Made by a program: the position numbers and the translations under genes. DNA of 64,000 bases from Candidatus Desulfofervidus auxilii (GTDB lineage: Bacteria; Desulfobacterota; Desulfofervidia; Desulfofervidales; Desulfofervidaceae), in NCBI GenBank assembly GCA_030262725.1, contig JAJSZS010000012.1, positions 1 to 64,000 on the forward strand. Reading direction: 5' to 3'. Positions 17,236-25,342 of this stretch are shown one piece after another; within the stretch, counting starts at the first letter, position 1, and each line of letters opens with the position of its first letter. The notes beneath the pieces are model-generated. The model was given only the letters and a program-made list of their open reading frames with translations. It searched no databases and was not told where the DNA came from.

Positions 17236-19647
17236 ATGGATAAATTAATTCTTGAAGAAGTAACTGAACATAATTTAAAAGGATTTAACTTATGTATTCC
17301 TAAACATAAACTAATAGTCATAACTGGCGTTAGTGGATCTGGAAAATCAACCCTTGCTTTTGATGTAATTTACAAAGAGGGTCAAAGAAGATATTTAATG
17401 GCTATTCACCCAGCTATAAAACGTTTTTTACCAAGATTTGAAAAAACAAAAGTAAAAAATATCATTGGGCTTTCTCCTACATTAGGAATAAAACAACAAG
17501 TGGCAGCATTTAATCCTAGATCCACTGTTGGTACTTTAACAGAAATATATGATTTTTTACGTATTCTTTATGCTAAAGTTGCACTGCCTTATTGCCCTTA
17601 TTGTAACATACCTATTCCTAAATATACTATGCCTGAAATTATTAAAAAAATACTTTCTTTACCTAAAGGAGAAAAATGCATCATTCTTGCACCTATTGTC
17701 ATTAAAGGGGAAAAAGATTGGAAAAGATATATTAGAGAAGGTTTTATTAAGGCAAAAATTGATGACCATATTTATGATTTAACCGAAGAAATTCCTCCAT
17801 TAACACAAAAAGCAGATATAGTTGTTGATCGTCTTATTATTAAAGATCATATTAAAACACGTTTAAGAGATTCATTGGAATTGGCATTTAAATTAGCTAA
17901 TGGGAAAGTTAAAATAGAAATCCTTGAAAAGAATAAAACTTTATTTTTTAGTTTAGAATCTATATGCAATCAATGTGGTTTTCGCTTTCCTCCAATTACA
18001 CCTTTAATTTTTTCCTTTAATAATCCTTTTGGTGCCTGCCCTGTATGTCAGGGAATAGGAGAAAAGGAAGGAAAGGTTTGCCCAGCTTGTAAGGGAAAAC
18101 GTCTTAAATCAGAAGCACTTGCAATAAAACTTAATGGTAAAGATATTGCCTCAATTAGTGAATTACCAGTAAAAGAATTACTTTTTTTCTTAAAATCTAT
18201 TGATTTTTCATCCCAACAAAAAATTATCGCTATACCAATTTTAAAAGAAATAGAAAAAAGGATAAAAAATCTTTCTATTTTAGGTATTGATTATTTGCCT
18301 CTTAATCGACCTGTTACAAAAGTATCCACCGGTGAATACCAACGATTAATAATTGCTCTTTATTTAACACATCCTTTAAGTGACGTAATTTTTATCTTAG
18401 ATGAACCTACTACTGGTCTTCATCCAAAAGAAGTAGAAAAATTGATTTCTATTTTAAAAATATTAAGAGATATGGGGAACACAATATTAATTGTAGAACA
18501 TGATCTTCAAATAATTTCTAATGCTGATTATATAATTGAACTTGGGCCAGGGGCAGGGGAAAAAGGTGGGAAACTTATTTTCTCTGGTACTTTTCAAAAA
18601 TTTAAAAAAAGCAATACCATCACTGCTCAATATCTTTTAGGTAAGAAAATATATTTTCGCCAAAAACGATATTCTGATAAATATTTAATTATAGAAAAAG
18701 CAGCAGCTCGCAATTTAAAATCTATTACTGTATCTATTCCTTTAAATTGTTTTACTTGTATTACAGGTGTAAGTGGAAGTGGGAAAAGTGCTTTGGCAAT
18801 TGATGTACTTTATAATTATGTAAAACAATGGTTAGCAAAAAAAGAGATTACTGTGCCAGTAAAAGAAATAAAAGGAGTAGAAAATATCAAACAAGTTGTT
18901 CTTATTGATGCCCAGCCTATTGGCCGCACACATAAATCAAATCCAGCTACTTATATTGGTCTTTTTAGTCATATTAGACATTTATTTGCCAATTTACCAG
19001 AATCAAAGGCAAGGGGATATACACCTGAAAAATTTAGTCTCAATACAAAAGGAGGAAGATGTGAAGTCTGCCAAGGAGAAGGAGTTATTAAAATTGAAAT
19101 GCCACTTTTACCAGAAGTTTATCTTACTTGTGAAACTTGTGAAGGAAAGCGTTTTAATGAAGAAGTATTAGAAATAAAATTTAAAGGCAAAAATATAGCT
19201 GAGGTATTAGAAATGACTGTTGCAGAAGCATATGGATTTTTTCGCCATATACCCTATATAAAAAAATATCTTGAAATTATGATGAAAGTTGGTTTGGGCT
19301 ACCTTCAATTAGGACAACCTGCACCTAGTCTTTCTGGAGGAGAAGCACAGCGACTTAAACTTGCTAGAGAATTAATAAAAGGTAACAATAATGTTCTTTA
19401 TATTTTAGATGAACCCAGTATGGGATTACATTTAGAAGATATAAGAAAACTTTTAGAGCTCTTAGAAAAACTGCTTGAAAAAAATAATACAATAGTTATT
19501 GTTGAACATCACCCAGAGATAATAAAAGCAGCAGATTATGTCATTGAATTGGGGCCAGGTGCTGGAAATGATGGAGGATATCTGATAAAAAGTTATGCAC
19601 CACCTTTTACTACATTTCTACCTGATTTTTTGGCTTCAGCTAAATAA
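17236..19647 (+). CDS. UvrA-like ABC ATPase, shortened (lacks the insertion domain)
   Basis: 803 residues against about 940 for standard UvrA. Two ABC modules are present: Walker A GVSGSGKS at about 31-38 and again in the second half; Walker B FILDEPTTGLHP and YILDEPSMGLH; second signature PSLSGGEAQRL is canonical, while the first is divergent (VSTGEYQRL). The zinc module CEVCQGEGVIKIEM...CETCEGKRF is kept. Between GACPVCQGIG and CPACKGKRLKSEALA only about six residues remain where standard UvrA has a long DNA-binding insertion domain. The UvrB-binding region seems present. It may be a UvrA paralogue or a minimal UvrA; whether another uvrA exists in the genome is not visible. Confidence 0.8.
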   Translation: MDKLILEEVTEHNLKGFNLCIPKHKLIVITGVSGSGKSTLAFDVIYKEGQRRYLMAIHPAIKRFLPRFEKTKVKNIIGLSPTLGIKQQVAAFNPRSTVGTLTEIYDFLRILYAKVALPYCPYCNIPIPKYTMPEIIKKILSLPKGEKCIILAPIVIKGEKDWKRYIREGFIKAKIDDHIYDLTEEIPPLTQKADIVVDRLIIKDHIKTRLRDSLELAFKLANGKVKIEILEKNKTLFFSLESICNQCGFRFPPITPLIFSFNNPFGACPVCQGIGEKEGKVCPACKGKRLKSEALAIKLNGKDIASISELPVKELLFFLKSIDFSSQQKIIAIPILKEIEKRIKNLSILGIDYLPLNRPVTKVSTGEYQRLIIALYLTHPLSDVIFILDEPTTGLHPKEVEKLISILKILRDMGNTILIVEHDLQIISNADYIIELGPGAGEKGGKLIFSGTFQKFKKSNTITAQYLLGKKIYFRQKRYSDKYLIIEKAAARNLKSITVSIPLNCFTCITGVSGSGKSALAIDVLYNYVKQWLAKKEITVPVKEIKGVENIKQVVLIDAQPIGRTHKSNPATYIGLFSHIRHLFANLPESKARGYTPEKFSLNTKGGRCEVCQGEGVIKIEMPLLPEVYLTCETCEGKRFNEEVLEIKFKGKNIAEVLEMTVAEAYGFFRHIPYIKKYLEIMMKVGLGYLQLGQPAPSLSGGEAQRLKLARELIKGNNNVLYILDEPSMGLHLEDIRKLLELLEKLLEKNNTIVIVEHHPEIIKAADYVIELGPGAGNDGGYLIKSYAPPFTTFLPDFLASAK

Positions 19648-20486
19648 GTAGCTACTCTATGTAAAAGTGTACCAGCTGTATCTCCTTTTTTAAAGGCAGT
19701 TACTCCAATACTTATTGTTACTCGATTATCAATCCCTCGCTGATGTGGCAAGTTTCTTTCATAAGTAGCTTTTCTTAAACGCTCTGCTGTCATCATTCCT
19801 CGTTCTAAATTTGCATCAGCTATGATAGCAACAAAGCGTCCTCCTTTATAACGAAAAAGAGTATCACCAGACCTTAACAAACTACACCAAAAAACAGCAA
19901 GAACTTGAAGTAAACTGTCTCCAAATTGATGACCATAAATATCATTATAACGAGTAAAATGATCCACATCCATCATAAGGGTTGAAAAAACTTTTTCAAA
20001 CTTTTCTCCATGATAACATTTAAGAGTCAATTCAGTCTCTAATGCCAGATTATTCATTAAGCCAGTAAGAGGATCAGTCATTGCTGCTTTTTTTAGAGCT
20101 TTTTGATTTTCAAGAAATGCTATCCAATTTTTTATTCTCAATTCAAGTTCATTAAGATTAATAGGCTTTACCATAATATCTAAAGGTGAAAATGGTAAAG
20201 CCCTCAGGTTTTGTCTTTCTTCTTCTTCAAGTAAAAAAATAATAGGAACCTCTTTTAAAATAATATGGTTCTTTATCTCTTTTATTATTTCAAAACCATC
20301 TTTGTCAGGTAAAGTAGGATCAAACACTATGAGATCAGGGACTTCTTCTAAACAGGCATTTAATACTTTTTCTCCTAAAAAAACCCATTTTGTTTTAAAT
20401 TTATTATTTTCAAAAACTAATAAAAGCAATTTGGCAATAGACGCATTATCTTCCACTATAAGTACACATAAATTAAGCTCATCCAT
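19593..20486 (-). CDS. Response regulator with receiver and degenerate GGDEF domain
   Basis: 297 residues: receiver domain (1-120) with acidic VEDN and phosphoacceptor Asp56 in VFDPTLPDKDGFE, lysine in MVKPIN; then a GGDEF fold (about 130-297) starting with TDPLTGLMN. The catalytic RYGGDEF loop is RYKGGRF (residues 212-218), so the metal/catalytic acidic residues are lost and diguanylate cyclase activity is unlikely. It may bind GTP or c-di-GMP, or act through protein contacts. Its 3' end overlaps the convergent UvrA-like gene by 55 bases. The ATG follows the atpE terminator by only about 13 bases, with AGGAA as ribosome site. Confidence 0.85.
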   Translation of the reverse strand: MDELNLCVLIVEDNASIAKLLLLVFENNKFKTKWVFLGEKVLNACLEEVPDLIVFDPTLPDKDGFEIIKEIKNHIILKEVPIIFLLEEEERQNLRALPFSPLDIMVKPINLNELELRIKNWIAFLENQKALKKAAMTDPLTGLMNNLALETELTLKCYHGEKFEKVFSTLMMDVDHFTRYNDIYGHQFGDSLLQVLAVFWCSLLRSGDTLFRYKGGRFVAIIADANLERGMMTAERLRKATYERNLPHQRGIDNRVTISIGVTAFKKGDTAGTLLHRVATYLAEAKKSGRNVVKGGA

Positions 20487-20498
20487 TTTAATTCCTGA

Positions 20499-20538
20499 TA
20501 AAAAAATAATGGCCGGGAGATAAACTCCCGGCCATTAT
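20499..20538 (-). terminator. Intrinsic terminator of the atpZIBE operon
   Basis: A perfect 14-bp stem (arms 20506-20519 and 20525-20538, core GGCCGGGAG) with a five-base loop, followed on the minus strand by seven T. It lies six bases after the atpE stop codon. Confidence 0.92.
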
Positions 20539-20543
20539 ATGAA

Positions 20544-20915
20544 TTAACCTACTTCTAAACCAACAAACTTGGCGAGTGGCTTTGCCATTGGGTAGGCATA
20601 GAGGAGAATTAACTCAACAACCAAGGTATAAATAACTAGAGATTCAATCATAGCAAGACCAATCAAGAGAGTAACTGTGATCTTACCAGAAGCCTCAGGA
20701 TTTCTTGCAATACCTTCCACTGCGCTCTTAAGACCCCAACCTTGTCCCAAAGAACCGCCAAAAGCAGCTATAGCAATACCAAAACCAGCTACAAAAACAG
20801 TTGTAATAAAGAACTTCAAACCAGTAGGTCCTACAGCAGCTGCTTCCTGAGCCAACGCCAAGTTAGTTAAAGCCAAAACCAATGCTCCAGCTAAAAGTGC
20901 TACCTTCGTCCTCAT
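20544..20915 (-). CDS. atpE: ATP synthase F0 subunit c with N-terminal signal-like segment
   Basis: 123 residues, longer than the common 75-90, because of an N-terminal hydrophobic segment (residues 1-22, ending LALAQE) that looks like a cleaved signal. Helix 1 has Gln58 (GGSLGQGW); the loop is ARNPEA; helix 2 has the ion-carrying Glu91 in [10 protein letters not shown]. Gln58, Glu91, Ser92 and Tyr96 match the Na+ coordination pattern of Ilyobacter-type c rings, although the usual Thr after Ser is Leu. A second glutamate, Glu101, sits in the same helix (LVVELILLY). AGGAGGTG before the ATG is strong, fitting high demand for this subunit. Confidence 0.95.
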   Translation of the reverse strand: MRTKVALLAGALVLALTNLALAQEAAAVGPTGLKFFITTVFVAGFGIAIAAFGGSLGQGWGLKSAVEGIARNPEASGKITVTLLIGLAMIESLVIYTLVVELILLYAYPMAKPLAKFVGLEVG

Positions 20916-20947
20916 CCCTTACACCTCCTTTTAAAAGAATTTTAAAA

Positions 20948-20968
20948 TAAGCGGCCTTCTCCCGCTTA
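20948..20968 (-). promoter_or_regulatory. Hairpin between atpB and atpE
   Basis: A 7-bp stem (TAAGCGG/CCGCTTA, arms 20948-20954 and 20962-20968) with a seven-base loop overlaps the atpB stop codon. There is no clean T run, so it may be an mRNA processing or stability element that raises atpE output relative to atpB rather than a terminator. Confidence 0.4.
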
Positions 20969-21658
20969 ATGAGCCTCTTCAATTGCTCCTGCAATATACA
21001 TTGTACATAACATATAAAAGATAAAAGCTTGGATAAAACATAATAAGATAAATAAGAAATATAAAGGAACTGGTGCTAAATAAGCACCAGCTAAGAAAAT
21101 CAAAAGACCAATAATTAATTCTTTAGCCACAATATTTCCAAAAAGTCGGAAAGTCAGAGAAAGGATACGAGCAAGACGTCCTATTATTTCAATAGGAATA
21201 AATAAAATAGCTAAAGGAAGAATTGGGCCTGTATAATGTCTAATGTATTTTGCACCATGTTTTTTAAGACCTACAAATTCTGCAAAGATTACACCCACAA
21301 CAGCCATGGATAAATTGGTATTTAAATTTGCTGTTGGTGCCATAAGTCCTGGTGCAAGCCCCATTACATTACATAAAAAGATATATATAAACAAAGTAGC
21401 TACAAGTGGGTAATAAGGTCTTCCCTCTTCTCCTGTAATACCTATTGTAAATTCCTCTAAACCTCCAATAATTAGTTCCCACACATTTTGAACTTTTGTG
21501 GGAACAAGTGGTCTAATACTGCTTTTTGCCCAAATTGCCATAAGAATCAGAATTATCATAGCTAACCAACTATTTACTAGTTGAGGATAATGATGGGCAA
21601 ATTCTCCAAGTCCTATTTTTTCAAACAAAACTGTCATAAAAAGAATTGGGTGTTCCAT
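20966..21658 (-). CDS. atpB: ATP synthase F0 subunit a
   Basis: 230 residues, about six membrane helices. The essential arginine is in SLTFRLFGNIVAKELI; other landmarks are NLNTNLSMAV and YYPLVATLFIYIFLCNVMGL. It forms the ion half-channels facing the c ring. A good ribosome site (AGGAGGTAAC) precedes the ATG, three bases after the atpI stop. Order atpZ-atpI-atpB-atpE without atpF, H, A, G, D or C shows that F1 genes are encoded elsewhere. Confidence 0.95.
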   Translation of the reverse strand: MEHPILFMTVLFEKIGLGEFAHHYPQLVNSWLAMIILILMAIWAKSSIRPLVPTKVQNVWELIIGGLEEFTIGITGEEGRPYYPLVATLFIYIFLCNVMGLAPGLMAPTANLNTNLSMAVVGVIFAEFVGLKKHGAKYIRHYTGPILPLAILFIPIEIIGRLARILSLTFRLFGNIVAKELIIGLLIFLAGAYLAPVPLYFLFILLCFIQAFIFYMLCTMYIAGAIEEAH

Positions 21659-21661
21659 CTG

Positions 21662-22045
21662 TTACCTCCTATTAAAAATTATTTCTTTTGTTTCCATTAA
21701 TGCTAAAAGAAAAAGGTTAATTACTACTACTGAAAGACCTAAAACAAGACCAAAAATACTTACCCATCCTTTAATAAGTATTATTGAAATAATTATGCCA
21801 ATAACAAATAAACGTAATAAAGATTTAGGAACCACACCTTCTTTAGTTTTATTTACTAAAAGTGTATTTACTAAGGTATGATGTAAAAGATGAAAATTAA
21901 TATTAACTAATAATCCCCCTATTAAAATTCCTAAACTTAATCGCCAAGACATAAAAGGAATAGAAATAATCAATAATATACTTAATACTATCCAATTTCT
22001 TTTTTTTAAGATAGAAGGTAATTTGTCAAAATTAGTTTCAATCAT
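21662..22045 (-). CDS. atpI: ATP synthase subunit I-like membrane protein
   Basis: 127 residues from the ATG at 22045, with four membrane helices in AtpI-like spacing and a conserved NFHLLHHTL segment after helix 2. It likely helps c-ring assembly or Mg uptake, as proposed for AtpI. A longer frame to 22180 would cover most of the atpZ gene and has no ribosome site, while GGGAA precedes 22045. The start overlaps the atpZ stop by one base (TAATG). Confidence 0.78.
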   Translation of the reverse strand: MIETNFDKLPSILKKRNWIVLSILLIISIPFMSWRLSLGILIGGLLVNINFHLLHHTLVNTLLVNKTKEGVVPKSLLRLFVIGIIISIILIKGWVSIFGLVLGLSVVVINLFLLALMETKEIIFNRR

Positions 22046-22305
22046 TAAATTCCCTTTTTTTTCCCTTCGCGTTGTATCCGCTTCATTATAATAAAAACAT
22101 TCCTGAACCCTGCAATTACTCCAAAAATCAGAAAAAGTACAATTAAACAATGTGGAAATGGCCAAGTTATCTTTAACCATTTGTCCAAGTAATAACCAAT
22201 CGCAAGACCAATAATAATTGATAATACAATCGCAAATCCAATTTGCGTTGCATATGTTATTAACTTACTAAACTCAGCAAAAAATTCCTTTAATTCTTTA
22301 AGCAT
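22045..22305 (-). CDS. atpZ: AtpZ/AtpI-type F0F1 ATPase accessory protein
   Basis: 86 residues, two membrane helices with the AtpZ pattern: YATQIGFAIVLSIIIGLAIG, YYLDKWLKI, then FLIFGVIAGFRNVF. It is the first gene of the F0 operon. The ATG has no obvious Shine-Dalgarno (only A-rich bases before it), and no promoter of good quality was found directly before it. Confidence 0.82.
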   Translation of the reverse strand: MLKELKEFFAEFSKLITYATQIGFAIVLSIIIGLAIGYYLDKWLKITWPFPHCLIVLFLIFGVIAGFRNVFIIMKRIQREGKKKGI

Positions 22306-22318
22306 TCAAATTTTTTTC

Positions 22319-22348
22319 TTGACTATCATAATATGAAAAAAAAGTCAA
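22319..22348. repeat. Inverted TTGACT/AGTCAA repeat in the atpZ-era divergent region
   Basis: TTGACT at 22319-22324 and AGTCAA at 22343-22348, 18 bases apart, in the 130-base gap between the divergent atpZ and era genes. Read outward or inward they look like -35 boxes on both strands, but no matching -10 box at 16-18 bases was found for atpZ. It could be an operator or chance. Confidence 0.3.
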
Positions 22349-22401
22349 CCTTATAGTTTTGACCTCCTTAAATCCTTTATTGGCATTTTAAATTGTGCTT
22401 A

Positions 22402-22429
22402 TTGACTTTTTTTGAAAAAATGTTACCAA
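22402..22429 (+). promoter_or_regulatory. Candidate leaderless promoter of era
   Basis: TTGACT (22402-22407), 16 bases, TACCAA (22424-22429), then six bases to the ATG at 22436. The -10 box is weak. It is listed because the gene lacks a ribosome site and the layout repeats that seen at other genes here. Confidence 0.4.
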
Positions 22430-22435
22430 AATTCT

Positions 22436-23335
22436 ATGACATTTAAATCTGGATTTGTTTCTATTATTGGAGCACCAAATGTAGGAAAATCTACTTTTTT
22501 AAATGCTCTATTACAGCAAAAAATTGCTATTACTTCTTCAAAGCCACAAACTACTAGATACAAAATTAAAGGAGTATTACATTTACCTGAAGCTCAAATT
22601 ATATTTGTAGATACTCCTGGAATTCATGAAGCAAGTATTCCTTATAACAAGTATATGGTGCAATTGGCTGTTGAAACCTTGCAAGAAGTAGATTTGATTT
22701 TGCTTATGATAGAGCCTTTTCCAAAAGGATTAGAGGACGGACGTCATATTATTTACACTTATTTAAAAGAGGTACCTGAAAAACCATCTATTTTACTTAT
22801 AAATAAAATTGATAAAATTGCTAAACCTCAACTTCTTCCTATTATTGATGAGTTTAGAAAACTTCATCCTTTTAAAGCGCTTATTCCTATTTCTGCCTTA
22901 AAGCAAGCAGGTTTAGAAGATACATTAAAAGAAATCCTTCAATATCTTCCTGAAGGTCCTAAATATTACCCTGAAGATATAATTACAGATCAAACAGAGC
23001 GTCAGATAGTTGCAGAAATTATTAGAGAAAAAATTATTAATACAACACGTGATGAAATACCTTATAGTGTAGCAGTAACTGTTGAGGAGTTTAGGGAAAT
23101 CCCAGAAAAGGACATGCTTTATATTAGTGCGATTATCCATGTAGAAAGAGATTCTCAAAAAGGTATTATTATAGGTAAAAAAGGGCAAAAATTAAAAAGT
23201 ATTGGTCAGGCAGCCAGAGAAGAATTGGAAGTCATCTTTGGCAAAAAACTTTTTTTAGATTTATTTGTACGTGTACAGCCCTATTGGCGACGTGATCCAA
23301 AAACATGGGGAAAATTAGGGCTTAGATTTTCATAA
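22436..23335 (+). CDS. era: GTPase Era (16S rRNA processing and 30S assembly)
   Basis: 299 residues, the usual Era length. G domain: GAPNVGKST (G1), KPQTTR (G2), DTPG (G3), NKIDKI (G4) and ISALK (G5). The C-terminal KH domain contains GIIIGKKGQKLKSIG. It binds the 3' end of 16S rRNA and promotes 30S maturation. The ATG at 22436 gives the typical start before FKSGFVSIIGAPN; an earlier in-frame TTG at 22412 is less likely. One base separates it from fabD. Confidence 0.94.
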   Translation: MTFKSGFVSIIGAPNVGKSTFLNALLQQKIAITSSKPQTTRYKIKGVLHLPEAQIIFVDTPGIHEASIPYNKYMVQLAVETLQEVDLILLMIEPFPKGLEDGRHIIYTYLKEVPEKPSILLINKIDKIAKPQLLPIIDEFRKLHPFKALIPISALKQAGLEDTLKEILQYLPEGPKYYPEDIITDQTERQIVAEIIREKIINTTRDEIPYSVAVTVEEFREIPEKDMLYISAIIHVERDSQKGIIIGKKGQKLKSIGQAAREELEVIFGKKLFLDLFVRVQPYWRRDPKTWGKLGLRFS

Positions 23336-23336
23336 A

Positions 23337-24263
23337 ATGATTGCCTTTTTATTTCCAGGACAGGGTTCACAATATATTGGTATGGGAAAGGATATATGGG
23401 AAAAATCGCAAAAAGTAAAAGAAATATTTACTCTAGCTAGCGATATATGTAACATAGACTTAGTTAAATTGTGTTTTGAAGGCCCTATTGAAGAATTAAC
23501 AAAAACAATTAACCTTCAACCTGCTTTAACTGCCGTAGAAATTAGTATTTTTTCATGTTTATTAGAAAAAAATATATTACCTGAAGCTGTAGCAGGTCAT
23601 AGTTTAGGAGAATATCCAGCACTTTATGCTGCTGGTGTACTTTCTCTTGAAGATACATTTAAGGCAGTGAAAGAAAGGGCATATTTTATGGAAGAAGCTG
23701 CTAAAAAACATCCTGGAAGTATGCTTGCCATTGTTAAATTAGACTTGGAGACAGTAAAAAATATATTGATAGAATATAAAGAGGCAGAGCTGGCTAATTA
23801 TAATTCTCCTCAACAAATTGTTATTAGTGGAAATCCTAAAATTTTAACAAAAATTTCGCAAAGAATAAAAGATTTAGGTGGACGTGGGATTCCTTTAAAA
23901 GTAAGTGGAGCTTGGCATAGTTCTTTTATAAAAGAAGCACAAGAAAGATTTAAAGAATTTCTTGAAAATATATCTTTTAAAGCTCCAAAAATTAAGATAT
24001 ATTTTAATGTAACAGCTAAAACAGAAACCGATCCAGAAAAAATTAAAGAGATTATGTGGAAACAATTATGTTCACCTGTACTTTGGTGTGAAGAAATTAA
24101 AAATATATATAAAGATGGAATTGACACATTTGTAGAAGTTGGACCAAAACAGGTACTTGCTGGTCTTTTAAAATACATTTTGCCTAAAGATAGTTATAAA
24201 GTTTTTACAGTAGAGAATATTTCTGATATTCAAAAATTATCTAAAGATTGGGAGGAAAAATGA
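23337..24263 (+). CDS. fabD: Malonyl-CoA:ACP transacylase
   Basis: 308 residues. GQGSQYIGMGKD at the start, catalytic serine in GHSLGEYPALYAAG, SGAWHSSFI with the catalytic histidine, and VEVGPKQVLAGL. It loads malonyl onto acyl carrier protein for fatty acid synthesis in the cytoplasm. The other fab genes are not nearby; it lies between era and a HEAT-repeat gene, overlapping the latter by 4 bases. Confidence 0.94.
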   Translation: MIAFLFPGQGSQYIGMGKDIWEKSQKVKEIFTLASDICNIDLVKLCFEGPIEELTKTINLQPALTAVEISIFSCLLEKNILPEAVAGHSLGEYPALYAAGVLSLEDTFKAVKERAYFMEEAAKKHPGSMLAIVKLDLETVKNILIEYKEAELANYNSPQQIVISGNPKILTKISQRIKDLGGRGIPLKVSGAWHSSFIKEAQERFKEFLENISFKAPKIKIYFNVTAKTETDPEKIKEIMWKQLCSPVLWCEEIKNIYKDGIDTFVEVGPKQVLAGLLKYILPKDSYKVFTVENISDIQKLSKDWEEK

Positions 24264-25342
24264 AATTACCTTTTCCAGAAACCCCTAGATGTCCATTTTG
24301 TAACCAAATAATTGAACCTCCAAAAGAATTACGTCAAAGAAAGCCAAATGAATTTCCAGTAGGTATATGTGAACATTGTGGTGCAGTGTATGCTTATGAT
24401 GTCTCAGGGAAAAATAGAGGAGCAGCCTTTCTTGAAGCCCTTTTATTTGCATGTAATTATGATTGGGATTTATGTCTTCAATTATCACCAGGAAAGGATT
24501 ATGAAGATGCTTGGATAGAACATTATGATGGCATTACCCATACAGTAGTGCCAACAGAATCATTTGAAGGAAGGTCAATCCCTGGTGTCCTTATCTTTGT
24601 TAAAACTCATAAGGAAATTCAAGAGGTTACTCAGCCTATTATAAAAGAAAAAATGAAAGAAGCTCTTCCAAAAATCACACATAAAATATGTCCTAAAGCA
24701 TTTTCTAAAAAAGAAATACGTAAAATGGTAATGGAAAATAAAGTAGAAGAAATTATATCTTTGGCTGAAAAAGATACAAGAGTAGTAACTGAATTGCAAC
24801 GGATGCTTTATGTTGTAGATGAATCATTGCGTTGGCGTACTATCGAAATCTTAGGAAAAGTAAGTGAAAGATTAGCAGATAAAAGACCAGATGTTATTAG
24901 CAAACTGCTTTATCGTCTTCTTTATAGCACTTCTGATTCAGCAGCTTCGGCTTGGGGAGCTATTGAAGCTGCAGCTACTATCATCAGCTATAGACCAGAT
25001 ATATTCGCTGATTATGTTCGTTCTCTTTTTTCATTTTTCTTAGATAAAGAATTACATAGAGAACTCACATGGGCTATTGGTAGAATTGCTGGTAAAAAGC
25101 CAGAACTTGTTAGATATGCCTTTTCTACCCTTTGCTCTTTTTTAAAAGCAGAAGATCCTGTTTTAAGAGGTTATGCGGTTTGGGCTTTAGGTGAAATGAA
25201 AAACAAAGAAGCTATAAAAGAGATAAAAGCATTGGAAAATGATAATCATTTTATACGTATATATAAAGATGGAGAAGTAAAAGAAGAAACAATAAGCCAA
25301 TTAGTTAAGGAAGCTACTGCTAAACTTGAAGGATGCTTATAA
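24260..25342 (+). CDS. HEAT-repeat protein with N-terminal zinc ribbon (DVU0298-like)
   Basis: 360 residues from the ATG at 24260 (GGAGG seven bases upstream). An N-terminal zinc ribbon (CPFC...CEHC, residues about 9-40) is followed by a conserved domain with a YEDAWIEHYDGITH segment and then HEAT/PBS-lyase-type helical repeats (about 180-330; RWRTIEILGKVSERL, GYAVWALGEMKNKEA). I recognise it as resembling a protein family known from sulfate reducers (DVU0298); its function is unknown. It overlaps the next gene by 10 bases. Confidence 0.72.
   Translation: MKLPFPETPRCPFCNQIIEPPKELRQRKPNEFPVGICEHCGAVYAYDVSGKNRGAAFLEALLFACNYDWDLCLQLSPGKDYEDAWIEHYDGITHTVVPTESFEGRSIPGVLIFVKTHKEIQEVTQPIIKEKMKEALPKITHKICPKAFSKKEIRKMVMENKVEEIISLAEKDTRVVTELQRMLYVVDESLRWRTIEILGKVSERLADKRPDVISKLLYRLLYSTSDSAASAWGAIEAAATIISYRPDIFADYVRSLFSFFLDKELHRELTWAIGRIAGKKPELVRYAFSTLCSFLKAEDPVLRGYAVWALGEMKNKEAIKEIKALENDNHFIRIYKDGEVKEETISQLVKEATAKLEGCL

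Noticed and set aside
22046-22180. N-terminal extension of atpI
   Set aside because: It would read across most of the atpZ gene in another frame and is Cys- and Thr-rich, unlike AtpI; an ATG with GGGAA at 22045 overlaps the atpZ stop.
22412-22435. Upstream TTG start for era
   Set aside because: It would add residues not typical of Era, has no ribosome site and lies within a likely promoter spacer.
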